From: Dechloromonas sp. CZR5
GTDB lineage: Bacteria > Pseudomonadota > Gammaproteobacteria > Burkholderiales > Rhodocyclaceae
DNA length: 64,000 nucleotides
NCBI RefSeq assembly: GCF_008711155.1
Contig: NZ_VUYQ01000003.1
Coordinates: forward strand, 372,001 to 436,000
Direction: 5' to 3'
Shown here piece by piece: positions 26,788 to 36,382 of this stretch; position 1 is the stretch's first letter, and each line of letters starts with the position of its first letter. The notes beneath the pieces were generated by a model. It saw only the letters and a list, made by a program, of their open reading frames with translations. It was not told the origin of the DNA and did no database searches. The position numbers and the translations under genes are program-made.

Positions 26788-26803
26788 TGGCCTGCTCCTT
26801 GCT
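26788..26803 (+). promoter_or_regulatory. Sigma-54 promoter of the formate dehydrogenase operon
   Basis: TGGCCTGCTCCTTGCT carries GG and GC exactly ten bases apart with the TTGC core. Transcription would start near 26814, about 37 bases before the fdoG ATG. Confidence 0.6.
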
Positions 26804-26850
26804 GCTTGTTCCCATTGCGACACGGAGTCGCATAAGGAGGAAAAACCTAA

Positions 26851-29800
26851 ATGAACATGAACAGGCGGCAGTTTTTCAAGGTCTGCTCCGCCGGGCTCAG
26901 TGGGTCGTCCATCGCATTGATGGGCTTCTCGCCGACAGCAGCCCAGGCGGAAGTACGCACCTTCAAGCTGGCCCGCGCCACCGAGACACGGAACATCTGT
27001 CCGTACTGCTCGGTGTCCTGCGGCGTACTCATCTATTCGACGGGGGACAAGTCCAAGAACACCCCGGCTGAGATCATCCACATCGAAGGCGACCCGGACA
27101 ATCCGGTGAACCGTGGCACCCTGTGCCCGAAAGGCGCCGGTCTGCGCGACATGGTGCAGAGCGCCAATCGCCTGAAGTGGCCGGAAGTGCGCGAAGCCGG
27201 CAGCAACGAGTGGAAGAAGATTTCCTGGATGGAAGCCCTCGACCGCATCGCCAAGCATATGAAGGCGGACCGCGATGCCAATTTCATGGCCCAGAACAAG
27301 GATGGCGTGACCGTCAACCGCTGGACCAGCACCGCACTGCTCGCATCGTCGGCAGCCCCCAACGAGGCCGGTTACCTGACCGTAAAAATGGCCCGTGCGT
27401 TGGGCATGACCTCGATCGATACCCAGGCGCGCATTTGACACGCTCCCACGGTGGCCAGTCTGGCTCCGAGTTTTGGGCGTGGTTCGATGACCAACCACTG
27501 GGTGGACATCAAGAACGCTGACTTGATTTTCGTCATGGGCGGCAACCCCGCTGAAGCGCATCCCTGCGGCTTCAAGTGGGCAATTGAAGCCAAGAAAAAC
27601 CGCAAGGCCAAGCTCGTGGTCGTCGACCCGCGCTTCAACCGCACCGCATCGGTGGCCGACTTCTATGCGCCGGTCCGTCCGGGTTCCGACATCGCCTTCC
27701 TCGGTGGCGTCATCAATTACCTGTTGACCAACGACAAGATCCATCACGATTACGTGAAGGCGTACACCAACGCGTCCTTCCTGATCAACGAAGGCTTTAC
27801 CTTCGACGATGGCATCTTCGCCGGCTACAACGAGGAAAAACGCAGCTACGACAAGGCCACCTGGTCCTACCAGATGGGCGCCGACGGCTTCGTCAAGGTC
27901 GATGAAACGCTGCAGGATCCGCGTTGCGCCTTCCAGATGCTCAAGGCCCATTACGCCCGCTACACGCCGGACGTCGTGCAACAGGTCTGCGGCACGCCGA
28001 AGGAAGCCTTCCTGAAAGTCTGCGAGTACATCGCCGAAACGGCTGCGCCGAACAAGACGATGACCAACCTGTATGCGCTGGGCTGGACCGAGCACTCCGT
28101 CGGTTCCCAGAACATCCGCTGCATGGCGATCATCCAGCTGCTGCTCGGCAACATGGGCATGGCCGGTGGCGGCATCAACGCACTGCGCGGCCACGCCAAC
28201 GTCCAGGGCATCACCGACTTCGCGCTGTACGCCCAGAATCTGCCGGGCTACCTGGCGGTGCCGACCGATGCCGAACCCGACCTGAAGACCTTCCTCGACA
28301 AGAAGACGCCGAAGCTCTTGCGTCCGGGCCAGATGAATTTCGGCCAGAACCTGTCGAAGTGGTACGTCAGCCTGCACAAGGCCTGGTGGGGCGATGCAGC
28401 CAACAAGGACAACGGCTTCGCCTACGACTTCATGCCCAAGCTGGGCGGTGCTTCCGACGTGCTGTCGATCTTCGACCAGATGTACCAGGGCAAGATCAAC
28501 GGTTTCCTGTGCCAGGGCTTCAACCCCCTCGCCTCCGTCGCCAACAAGAAGAAGGTCGGCGACGCGCTGGCCAGGCTGAAGTACATGGTGGTGATGGATC
28601 CGCTGGCGACCGATACCTCCGAGTTCTGGAAGCCGCACGGCGAGTTCAACGACGTCAAGCCCGAGGAAATTAAGACCGAGGTGTTCCGCCTGCCGGCCAC
28701 GCTGTTTGCCGAAACGACCGGCAGCTTCACCAACTCCGGCCGTGTCATCCAGTGGCGCTGGAAGGCTGCCGACGGTCCGGGTGACGCCAAGGACGATACC
28801 GAAATCCTGGCCAACCTGTTCCTGAAGCTGAAGGAGATGTATGCCAAGGATGGCGGCGCCTACTCGGAGCCGATCCAGAAGCTGACCTGGGCCTACCGCA
28901 TCCCGACCAAGCCGTCTCCGGAAGAACTGATGATGGAGTTCAACGGCAAGGCGCTGGCCGACGTGCTCGACCCGAAGGATCCGACCAAGGTGCTGGTCAA
29001 GGCCGGCGAGCAGTTGCCGAGCTTCGCCATGCTGCGCGACGACGGTTCGACCACCTGTGGCAACTGGATCTACTGCGGAGTCTGGTCGCAGGCCGGCAAC
29101 AACTCGGCCCGCCGCGACAACAGCGATCCGTCCGGCCTCGGCCAGACGCTGAACTGGGGCTTCGCCTGGCCGGTCAACCGCCGCATCCTGTACAACCGCG
29201 CCTCGGCCGACCTCTCCGGAAAGCCGTGGGATCCGAAGCGCACCGTACTCAAGTGGCTGGGCGACAAGTGGGGGGGCAACGACATCCCCGACATGCGTCC
29301 GGATGCCGCGCCCGACCAGAATGTCATGCCGTTCATCATGACCGGTGAAGGCGTCGGCCGCCTGTTCAGTCTCGGGCTGATGGCCGAAGGCCCCTTCCCC
29401 GAGCACTACGAGCCATTCGAAAGCCCGCTCGACACCAACCCGATGCACCCGAAGAACCCGAAAGCCCGCGCCAACCCCGCGGCCCGCGTGTACAAGGGCG
29501 ACATGGAAGCGTTCGGCACGGCCAAGGACTTCCCGTACGTAGCGACCACCTACCGCCTGACCGAGCATTTCCACTACTGGACCAAGCAGAGCAAGATCAA
29601 CGCGATCATGCAGCCGGAACAGTTCGTGGAAATCGGCGAGGAACTGGCCAAGGAAAAGGGTATCGCGGTCGGCGACAAGGTCAAGATCCGCTCCAACCGT
29701 GGCTTCATCAAGGGTGTGGCGGTAGTGACCAAGCGCATCAAGGCGCTCGATGTCGATGGCAAGAAGGTGCACACCATCGGCATTCCGATCCACTACGGTT

Positions 29801-29916
29801 TCAAGGGAGCGACGAAGCCCGGCTTCATCACCAACACCCTGACACCGTTCGTGGGCGACGCCAATACGCAGACGCCGGAGTACAAGGCGTTCCTGGTCAA
29901 CATCGAGAAAGCGTAA
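26851..29916 (+). CDS. fdoG: Selenocysteine formate dehydrogenase, catalytic alpha subunit
   Basis: The 1021-residue periplasmic molybdopterin enzyme oxidises formate to CO2. It has a Tat signal (NRRQFF near residue 4), a [4Fe-4S] site CPYCSVSCGV at the mature N-terminus, and bis-MGD-binding domains. The codon at 27436-27438 is TGA in frame, codon 196, flanked by TQARI and HAPTVASLAP. This is the position of the active-site selenocysteine in E. coli FdnG (Sec196), so it is recoding, not a break. A SECIS-like hairpin follows, and selA, selB, tRNA-Sec and mobA are nearby. GGAGG precedes the ATG. The gene should be annotated as one CDS through the TGA. Confidence 0.95.
27436..27474 (+). promoter_or_regulatory. 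Selenocysteine UGA codon and SECIS hairpin
   Basis: The TGA at 27436-27438 is followed by a hairpin with apical stem GCC (27454-27456)/GGC (27462-27464) and loop AGTCT, extended by weaker outer pairs. This is the same loop type as E. coli fdnG and the correct distance for SelB recognition. Confidence 0.85.
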
Positions 29917-29928
29917 GGGAGAGCTGAT

Positions 29929-30825
29929 ATGGCACTGCAATCGCTAGATATCAAACAGCGCTCCGCGACGACGACGCCCTCCACGCACGTGCGGGAGACC
30001 ATCGAAATCGCCAAGCTCATCGACGTGTCCGCCTGCATCGGCTGCAAGGCCTGCCAGGTAGCGTGTTCGGAGTGGAACGACATTCGCGACGAAGTCGGCA
30101 ACTGCCACGGGGTGTACGACAACCCGATGGACCTGTCGGCCAAGTCGTGGACGGTCATGCGCTACACCGAGGTCGAGCAGAACAACAAGCTCGAGTGGCT
30201 GATCCGCAAGGACGGCTGCATGCACTGCGCCGACCCCGGCTGCCTGAAGGCCTGCCCGGCCCCGGGCGCGATCATCCAGTACAGCAACGGCATCGTGGAT
30301 TTCCATCAGGAAAACTGCATCGGCTGCGGCTACTGCGTGACCGGCTGTCCGTTCAATGTCCCCCGCATTTCGAAGGAAGACAGCAAGGCCTACAAGTGCT
30401 CGCTGTGCTCCGACCGTGTGGCCGTCAACCAGGCTCCGGCCTGCGCCAAGGCCTGCCCGACGGGAGCGATCCAGTTCGGTTCGAAGGAGGACATGAAGGA
30501 CTACGCGGCCAAGCGCGTCACCGACCTCAAGGAACGTGGCTACGACCAGGCCGGCCTGTACGACCCGCAAGGGGTGGGCGGTACGCACGTCATGTACGTG
30601 CTGCACCACGCGGACAAGCCGAACCTGTATGCCGGCCTGCCGGAAAATCCGTCGATCAGCCCGCTCGTCTCCCTGTGGAAGGGCTTCGCCAAGCCGCTCG
30701 CCACGCTGGCCCTGGCCGGCGTTGCACTGGGCAGCCTGTTCCACTACGTCACCAAGGGTCCGAACGAGGTCTCGAAGGAGATCGAGGACGAGATCGAGGC
30801 TGAAGACAAGGAGGAAGCAAAATGA
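29929..30825 (+). CDS. fdoH: Formate dehydrogenase iron-sulfur beta subunit
   Basis: A 298-residue electron-transfer subunit with four ferredoxin-like Cys clusters ([51 protein letters not shown]...CAKACP). A single C-terminal membrane anchor ([22 protein letters not shown]) fixes it to the periplasmic face. It passes electrons from the Mo/Se site to the cytochrome b subunit. GGGAGAG precedes the ATG, 12 bases after fdoG. Confidence 0.95.
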   Translation: MALQSLDIKQRSATTTPSTHVRETIEIAKLIDVSACIGCKACQVACSEWNDIRDEVGNCHGVYDNPMDLSAKSWTVMRYTEVEQNNKLEWLIRKDGCMHCADPGCLKACPAPGAIIQYSNGIVDFHQENCIGCGYCVTGCPFNVPRISKEDSKAYKCSLCSDRVAVNQAPACAKACPTGAIQFGSKEDMKDYAAKRVTDLKERGYDQAGLYDPQGVGGTHVMYVLHHADKPNLYAGLPENPSISPLVSLWKGFAKPLATLALAGVALGSLFHYVTKGPNEVSKEIEDEIEAEDKEEAK

Positions 30826-31442
30826 TCCGCGATCCGAAAGACCTCAAGCGCTATGAGCCCAAGGAACGGGCCAATCACTGGGTGGTGGGCATCAGCTTCA
30901 TCCTGCTCGCCCTCTCCGGACTGGCCTTCTTCCACCCGGCGTTCTTCCCGCTGACCCAGCTGTTCGGCGGCCCGACCTGGGCCCGCATCATCCACCCCTA
31001 CCTCGGGGTGCTGATGGCGCTGTCCTTCCTCGGGCTGTTCATCCGCTTCAAGCATCTGAACAAGATGACCCCGGCGGACAAGGAATGGCTGGCCAAGGCG
31101 AAGAACATGGTGGACGGCAACGACCACGACATGCCGGAACAGGGCAAGTACAACGGCGGCCAGAAAGTCATGTTCTGGGCATTGGCCGTGTGCATGCTGC
31201 TGATGACGGTCTCCGGCCTGTTCATCTGGCGTGCCTGGTTCGGCTTCGACATCACCCTGGTTCGCCTCGGTGCCGTCGTGCATGCCGCTGCCGGCGCCGT
31301 CATGATCGCCCTGATCATGGTCCACGTCTATGCCGCCATCTGGGTCAAGGGCACCATCCGCGCCATGTGGTACGGCACGGTCACCCGCGCTTGGGCCAAG
31401 CAACATCACCGTGGCTGGTACCGCCAGGTCACCGGCAAATAA
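30822..31442 (+). CDS. fdoI: Formate dehydrogenase cytochrome b556 gamma subunit
   Basis: A 206-residue inner-membrane dihaem cytochrome b with four predicted helices and His residues in [24 protein letters not shown] and MVHVYAA suited to haem and quinone sites. It reduces quinone with electrons from fdoH. The start overlaps the fdoH stop by four bases (ATGA). End of the fdoGHI transcript, followed by two terminators. Confidence 0.94.
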   Translation: MIRDPKDLKRYEPKERANHWVVGISFILLALSGLAFFHPAFFPLTQLFGGPTWARIIHPYLGVLMALSFLGLFIRFKHLNKMTPADKEWLAKAKNMVDGNDHDMPEQGKYNGGQKVMFWALAVCMLLMTVSGLFIWRAWFGFDITLVRLGAVVHAAAGAVMIALIMVHVYAAIWVKGTIRAMWYGTVTRAWAKQHHRGWYRQVTGK

Positions 31443-31450
31443 GCCACACC

Positions 31451-31478
31451 GGTCTCTCCCGCCCAGACGGGAGAGACC
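31451..31478 (+). terminator. Hairpin after fdoI
   Basis: An 11-bp perfect stem: GGTCTCTCCCG (31451-31461) with CGGGAGAGACC (31468-31478). Only a weak T-tract follows, so it may be an mRNA 3'-end protector or a weak terminator. Confidence 0.65.
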
Positions 31479-31500
31479 TTACCGTTTTACCTTGCGTTTT

Positions 31501-31541
31501 GGGGGCTCTGCGAAAAACAATTCGCATCCCCCGGTTTTTTT
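31501..31541 (+). terminator. Intrinsic terminator between fdoI and fdhE
   Basis: Nested stems GGGGG/CCCCC (31501-31505/31528-31532) and GCGAA/TTCGC (31510-31514/31521-31525) are followed by seven T. It separates fdhE from fdoGHI or attenuates read-through. Confidence 0.8.
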
Positions 31542-31590
31542 GAAATACTCCCTTTCGGTACTGACCGGATAAACAGAACAAAACGACCCC

Positions 31591-32502
31591 ATGCACAGCC
31601 AACCGATCGATTTCCATCCCCCGGCGGAAGAAGCCGCTCCCATCCTGCTACCGGTCACCACCACCCTGTTCGCCGACCGGGCAGCCCGCTTCAACGCGCT
31701 GGCCGACCAGCACAGCCTCGCCGACTGGCTGCTGTTTCTGGGCGACCTGAGCCAGGCCCAGCACGAAGTCCTCAAAGGTCTGCCCACCATCGCCCTGCCC
31801 GACGCCGCAGCGCTCGAACAATCGCGCACGCATGGCATGCCGCCCCTGAACGCCGCTTCGCTGGTCCGCCCCGCTGCCTGGCGCTTTGCCCTGCAGCAAA
31901 TCGTGCAACGCCTGGAGGCCGATGCCCCGGAAGGCGCCCAAGCGACGCTGAAGAAAATTTTTGCCGCCTCGGAAGCCGAACTTGAACAGCTGGCCGACAT
32001 GCTGCTCAAGGGCGAACCCGACATGGCCCATGCTGCGGAATTGCCCTTCGTTGCCGCGGCCTTGCAAGTCGTTTTCACCCAAATGGCCAGCCAGCTCGAC
32101 GCCCGCCATTTGCAGAAACTCGATGCCCATGGCGTCTGCCCCTGCTGCGGCAGCCTGCCGGTAGCCAGCGTCGTTCGCCTCGGCGCCACCATCAACAACC
32201 TGCGCTACTTGCACTGTTCGTTGTGCAACACCGAATGGAACGTGCCACGCGCTACCTGCACAACCTGTGATACCGACAAGGAAGTCTCCCTGCACGAGAT
32301 CGAAGGCAGCAAGGGCGCCGTCCGCGCCGAAACCTGCGACGCCTGCAAGAGCTACCTGAAGATCGTCTATCAGGAAAAAGACCCGAATGTCGATCCGGTC
32401 GCCGACGACCTTGCCACCCTGCCCCTCGACATGCTGGTCGACGAAGCGGGGTACGAGCGCTCCGGCCCCAACCTGCTGCTGATCGGCGCCCATAGCGGCT
32501 GA
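31591..32502 (+). CDS. fdhE: Formate dehydrogenase accessory protein FdhE
   Basis: A 303-residue cytoplasmic maturation factor. The C-terminal half has four Cys pairs (CPCCGS, CSLCNTEW, CTTCDT, CDACKSY) forming the two rubredoxin-like metal sites of FdhE. The family is needed for activity of respiratory formate dehydrogenases and interacts with the catalytic subunit. It lies between fdoGHI and selA on the same strand. Confidence 0.94.
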   Translation: MHSQPIDFHPPAEEAAPILLPVTTTLFADRAARFNALADQHSLADWLLFLGDLSQAQHEVLKGLPTIALPDAAALEQSRTHGMPPLNAASLVRPAAWRFALQQIVQRLEADAPEGAQATLKKIFAASEAELEQLADMLLKGEPDMAHAAELPFVAAALQVVFTQMASQLDARHLQKLDAHGVCPCCGSLPVASVVRLGATINNLRYLHCSLCNTEWNVPRATCTTCDTDKEVSLHEIEGSKGAVRAETCDACKSYLKIVYQEKDPNVDPVADDLATLPLDMLVDEAGYERSGPNLLLIGAHSG

Positions 32503-32547
32503 CCACGGCCATTTTCTTAACCTTTCTGCCCGGTTCGGGTGAAAGCC

Positions 32548-33945
32548 ATGAACGACAATAAACGCCTTCCCGCGGTCGACCGCGTCCTGCAGCAAATCCC
32601 TGAACTGATCGAAATCCACGGCCGCCAGCTGGTCACCGGCTGCGTCCGCGCCGAACTGGCCGCCGCCCGCGAAGGCTTGAAACACGGCCTGCCGCTACCC
32701 GAAGAGAGCACCCTGCTCGCCGCCATCAGGCGCCGGGCCGGCGATGCCGGCCGTGCCAATCTGCGCCCGGTCTTCAATCTGACCGGTACCGTGCTCCATA
32801 CCAACCTCGGCCGAGCCCAACTGGCCGAGGAAGCCATCGCCCTGATGGTCGACGCTGCCCGAGCGCCCTGCGCGCTGGAATACGACCTTGCCTCCGGCGG
32901 TCGCGGCGACCGAGACGACCTCGTCTCCGGCCTGCTCGCCGAGCTGGTGGCCGGCGGCGACCCGAACGTCGCTGCCACCATCGTCAACAACAACGCGGCG
33001 GCGGTTCTGCTGTGCCTGAACGCGCTGGCCCAGGGCAAGGAAGCCGTTGTCTCGCGCGGCGAACTGGTCGAGATCGGCGGTGCCTTCCGCATCCCTGACG
33101 TGATGCGCCGTGCCCAGGTCCGCCTGCACGAAATCGGCACCACCAACCGCACGCACGACAAGGACTACGCCGAAGCCATCGGCCCGAAAACCGCCCTGCT
33201 GATGAAGATCCACACCAGCAACTATGCAGTGACCGGTTTCACCAAGTCGGTCGATGAAAAGGCCGTAGCCGACATCGCCCACGCGGCCGGCCTACCTTTT
33301 GTCGTTGACCTGGGTAGCGGCACCCTGACCGACTTCGCCGCCTACGGCCTGCCCCCGGAGCCGACGCCGCAACAGGCCCTGGCCGCCGGGGCCGACATTG
33401 TCACCTTCTCCGGCGACAAGTTGCTCGGCGGACCTCAGGCCGGGCTGATTGTTGGTCGCAAGGACCTGATCGCCAAGATCAAGAAGAATCCGCTGAAGCG
33501 CGCCCTGCGTGTCGGCAAAACAACGCTGGCCGCGCTGGAAGCCACCCTGCGCCTCTATCGCGACCCCGATCGCCTGGCCGAGCGCTTGCCGACGCTGCGC
33601 CTGCTCACCCGGCCGCTGCCGGACATCACGGCGCTCGCCGAACGGGTACTCCCCGCCATGCAAGCCGCCCTCGCCGGCCAGGCCGTGGTCGCTATCGACG
33701 CGTGCAGCAGTCAGATCGGCAGCGGTGCATTGCCTGTCGAACGCCTGCCCTCCGCCGCACTGGTTTGCCGGCCAACGGCCAAAAAACCGGGCAAGGCGCT
33801 GATCGCCATCGAAGCCGCCTTCCGTGGCCTGCCGACCCCGGTCATCGGCTATATCCGCAACGACGCTTATCATCTCGACCTGCGTTGCCTGGAGGCGAAG
33901 GACGAAGCGCGCTTCGTCGCCCAGCTGCAAGCGCTGCAATTCTGA
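32548..33945 (+). CDS. selA: L-seryl-tRNA(Sec) selenium transferase
   Basis: A 465-residue PLP enzyme that converts seryl-tRNA(Sec) to selenocysteyl-tRNA(Sec) using selenophosphate. The PLP Lys is K291 in [14 protein letters not shown] (E. coli K295). ATG 32548 is preferred over the in-frame GTG 32539 because GGGTG is well spaced from it, and the length then matches E. coli SelA (463). It begins 45 bases after fdhE. selD, the selenophosphate synthetase gene, is not in the window. Confidence 0.95.
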   Translation: MNDNKRLPAVDRVLQQIPELIEIHGRQLVTGCVRAELAAAREGLKHGLPLPEESTLLAAIRRRAGDAGRANLRPVFNLTGTVLHTNLGRAQLAEEAIALMVDAARAPCALEYDLASGGRGDRDDLVSGLLAELVAGGDPNVAATIVNNNAAAVLLCLNALAQGKEAVVSRGELVEIGGAFRIPDVMRRAQVRLHEIGTTNRTHDKDYAEAIGPKTALLMKIHTSNYAVTGFTKSVDEKAVADIAHAAGLPFVVDLGSGTLTDFAAYGLPPEPTPQQALAAGADIVTFSGDKLLGGPQAGLIVGRKDLIAKIKKNPLKRALRVGKTTLAALEATLRLYRDPDRLAERLPTLRLLTRPLPDITALAERVLPAMQAALAGQAVVAIDACSSQIGSGALPVERLPSAALVCRPTAKKPGKALIAIEAAFRGLPTPVIGYIRNDAYHLDLRCLEAKDEARFVAQLQALQF

Positions 33946-33959
33946 GTACGGCCTCGCAC

Positions 33960-34063
33960 GGCGGTCTGCGTACCGCCTGCCGTCCTCACCCGCGTCGGCA
34001 ACGGCGCACCTGTAAATCCTGGCATCTCCGTGCCCGGATGGTTCAACCAATGGAGACGACATC
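33960..34063 (+). promoter_or_regulatory. Candidate structured 5'-UTR RNA element, copy B
   Basis: Between selA and the flavoprotein gene. P1 is 33960-33965/33972-33977 (GGCGGT/ACCGCC) with loop CTGCGT; P1 and loop match copy A except the closing pair, which is U-A there and G-C here. P2 is 33992-33997/34002-34007 with a GCAA tetraloop. The linker TGTAA (34011-34015) is followed by P3, 34016-34024/34031-34039, with loop TCTCCG, then GGTT. The Shine-Dalgarno GGAG is at 34052-34055 and the ATG at 34064. Loop bases TCTCC (34025-34029) are complementary to GGAGA (34052-34056). Family unknown to me. Confidence 0.65.
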
Positions 34064-35398
34064 ATGACCATCAATCGACGACAGTTCCTCGCCGCCGGTG
34101 CGGCGCTGGGCGCAACGGCAAGCATTGCCGCGCCGACCAGCCCGCTGCCCTTCCTGATCCAGATGCAGTCCGACCCGCTGTTGCCGAAAGCCACCGGCAA
34201 GCGCGTCGTCATCTGCGGCGGCGGCTGGGGCGGCGTCACCGCGGCCAAGCACCTGCGCAAGCTCGACTCGAGCCTGGATGTGGTTCTCCTCGAGCGCAAT
34301 CCGGTCTTCTTCTCCTGCCCGATGAGCAACAAATGGCTGGTCGATGTCGTCGACGCCCAGTTCCTCACCTTCAGCTACCTGCCGGTCGCCCAGAAGTACG
34401 GCTACACCTTCATCCAGACCGAAGTCACCGCTTTCGAGCGTGAGAAAAAGCGCGTGATCACCGCCCAGGGCTGGATCGACTACGATTACCTGATCCTCGG
34501 CAGCGGCATCCGCTACAACTACGAAACCTGGTTCGGCAACGACCGCAAGGCGGCTGACTACACCAAGGCGATGTTCCCGGCGGCCTACATTCCGAGCGCC
34601 GAGCACTTCCGGCTCAAGCAGAGCATCCAGAACTTCCAGGGCGGCGACCTGGTGATGACGCTGCCACCGCCGCCCCATCGTTGCCCGCCATCGCCCTACG
34701 AGCGCGCCTGCCTGATCGCCGGCCTGTTCAAGCAGCGCAAGATCAACGGAAAGGTCATCATCCTCGATCCGAAACCCAGCCCGGCGCCGATTACCGGCGG
34801 TTTCCAGGAAGCCTTTGCCAACCTCTACAAGGACCAGATCGTCTACGTGCCCAAGGCAACGATCAGCGAAGTCGATCCGTTCAACAAGAAGATCAAGACC
34901 GCCGCCGGCGACTTCAGATTCGACCACGCCATCCTGATGGCCCCGCACCAGGCTGGCGACATGGCCTGGAAGGCCGGCGTCATCGGCAAGAACGAGGAAG
35001 GCAAGCCAACGGGCTGGGCCGGCGTCGATCCCTTCTTCCTGAACATGAAGGACGATCCGGACGTCTACGTGATCGGCGACTCGGTCGGCATCGTGTCGCC
35101 CCAGTTCCGTTTCTATCCGAAGGCCGGGCACGTCGCCAACGCCCACGCCCGGATCGTGGCCAAGTACATCGCCGAACGGGTGAAGGGCCGTACGCCGAAG
35201 TACGATCTGCCGGACAACCTCTGTTTCATGATGGTCAATACCGAACCGCGCGAAGATATTGCCGTCCGCTTCAAGTACTACGTCAACGACAAGGGCGTCA
35301 TCATTCAGGATCAGGACGACGACAACCTGCGTCGCGACGAACTGGTCACCGAGGATTTTGCCTGGGCCGGACGCATGTACGAGGACATGTTTGGCTGA
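34064..35398 (+). CDS. Flavocytochrome c sulfide dehydrogenase-like flavoprotein (FccB/SoxF-like)
   Basis: A 444-residue exported FAD protein with a Tat signal (NRRQFLAAGAALG) and an N-terminal dinucleotide fold (VVICGGGWGG). C85 in FFSCPMSN lies where FccB binds FAD covalently. C207 in PHRCPPSPYERA and C387 in NLCFMMVN fit the redox disulfide pair that attacks sulfide in FccB. No FccA-type cytochrome gene is adjacent. Sitting between selA and selB and led by the RNA element, it may act on reduced selenium (for example selenide) or sulfide in the periplasm; that substrate is an inference. Confidence 0.85.
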   Translation: MTINRRQFLAAGAALGATASIAAPTSPLPFLIQMQSDPLLPKATGKRVVICGGGWGGVTAAKHLRKLDSSLDVVLLERNPVFFSCPMSNKWLVDVVDAQFLTFSYLPVAQKYGYTFIQTEVTAFEREKKRVITAQGWIDYDYLILGSGIRYNYETWFGNDRKAADYTKAMFPAAYIPSAEHFRLKQSIQNFQGGDLVMTLPPPPHRCPPSPYERACLIAGLFKQRKINGKVIILDPKPSPAPITGGFQEAFANLYKDQIVYVPKATISEVDPFNKKIKTAAGDFRFDHAILMAPHQAGDMAWKAGVIGKNEEGKPTGWAGVDPFFLNMKDDPDVYVIGDSVGIVSPQFRFYPKAGHVANAHARIVAKYIAERVKGRTPKYDLPDNLCFMMVNTEPREDIAVRFKYYVNDKGVIIQDQDDDNLRRDELVTEDFAWAGRMYEDMFG

Positions 35399-35455
35399 GA
35401 ACCCGGGCCGCGGGCGGCGGTCTTTCCACCGTCGCCCCGCCTTATGGAGAAAACC

Positions 35456-35788
35456 GTGGAATTGCTGCGCATCGCCGGCCTCTTCGCCGTCACTGCCCTG
35501 GCCGAGATCGTCGGCTGCTACCTGCCCTGGCTCGTGCTGCGACAAGGAAAGAGCGCGTTGCTGCTGCTCCCGGCGGCGCTCTCGCTGGCCGTCTTCGCCT
35601 GGCTGCTGACCCTGCATCCGACCGCCGCCGGACGCACCTACGCGGCCTATGGCGGCATGTATATCGCCGTTGCGCTGGCCTGGCTGTATTGCGTCGACGG
35701 CTTGACGCCGACGCGCTGGGATATCGCCGGGGCCGTCGTCGCCCTGTGCGGCATGGCGATCATCGCACTACAACCGGCAACAAGCTGA
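35456..35788 (+). CDS. ynfA: YnfA/UPF0060 family small membrane protein
   Basis: A 110-residue inner-membrane protein with four predicted helices and the family block [22 protein letters not shown] 35456 was chosen because GGAG is six bases upstream and the length matches E. coli YnfA (108); an ATG at 35444 lacks a binding site. YnfA resembles small multidrug resistance exporters. Why it sits inside the sel island is unclear. Confidence 0.88.
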   Translation: MELLRIAGLFAVTALAEIVGCYLPWLVLRQGKSALLLLPAALSLAVFAWLLTLHPTAAGRTYAAYGGMYIAVALAWLYCVDGLTPTRWDIAGAVVALCGMAIIALQPATS

Positions 35789-35826
35789 CACAATAGAGCC
35801 CACGCCAGCCCTCCCCTCCTTCCATC

Positions 35827-36378
35827 ATGTCCCACTTTCTCTTTCTCAACGCCAGCACCCGCGAACCCGGTCATATCGGCAATACCGAGAAACTGGCCAG
35901 ACACGCCGCCAAAGCGCTCTCCGCCGACGCGCAGCAAACCTGGTGCAAGCTCGCCGATCTGGAACTTCCCCCTTTCATAGACCTGCGCCACACCGCCGGC
36001 ACCTACCCGATGCCTGTCGGCGAGGCCAAGCCGCTACTCGACCTTACGCTGGCGGCGACCGATCTGGTCTTCGTCTCACCGGTCTACTGGTTTTCCGCGC
36101 CCTCGCCGCTGAAGACCTACCTCGACCACTGGAGCGCCTGGCTACGCATACCCGGCCTCAATTTCAAGGAAGGCATGGCCGGCAAGCGCCTGTGGGTCAT
36201 CGCCACCAGTGGAAACCGCGAAAAGGCACAACCGATGCTCGACAGCTACCGCCTGTGCGCCGAATTCCTCGGCATGCAGTGGCAGGAACCGCTCTGGGGC
36301 AAGGGAGGCGCGCCGGACGCCGTATTGGCTGACGAAGCCGCGCTCGCTGCCGCCGGCACCTTCTTCCAGGCCACCTGA
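35827..36378 (+). CDS. Flavodoxin-fold NAD(P)H-dependent oxidoreductase / FMN reductase
   Basis: A 183-residue cytoplasmic protein with the flavodoxin-like start [12 protein letters not shown], an FMN-phosphate loop and the block [22 protein letters not shown] typical of NADPH-dependent FMN reductases and quinone reductases. It ends four bases before selB, so it is co-transcribed with it. Such enzymes can reduce selenite or quinones incidentally; no specific substrate is shown. Confidence 0.82.
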   Translation: MSHFLFLNASTREPGHIGNTEKLARHAAKALSADAQQTWCKLADLELPPFIDLRHTAGTYPMPVGEAKPLLDLTLAATDLVFVSPVYWFSAPSPLKTYLDHWSAWLRIPGLNFKEGMAGKRLWVIATSGNREKAQPMLDSYRLCAEFLGMQWQEPLWGKGGAPDAVLADEAALAAAGTFFQAT

Positions 36379-36382
36379 ACCC

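Noticed and set aside
27436..27438. Premature stop making fdoG a pseudogene
   Set aside because: The position, SECIS hairpin and nearby sel genes show selenocysteine recoding.
26770..29940. Very long open frame on the minus strand opposite fdoG
   Set aside because: It mirrors the GC-biased codons of fdoG, shows no family motifs, and spans the whole sense gene; an antisense shadow.
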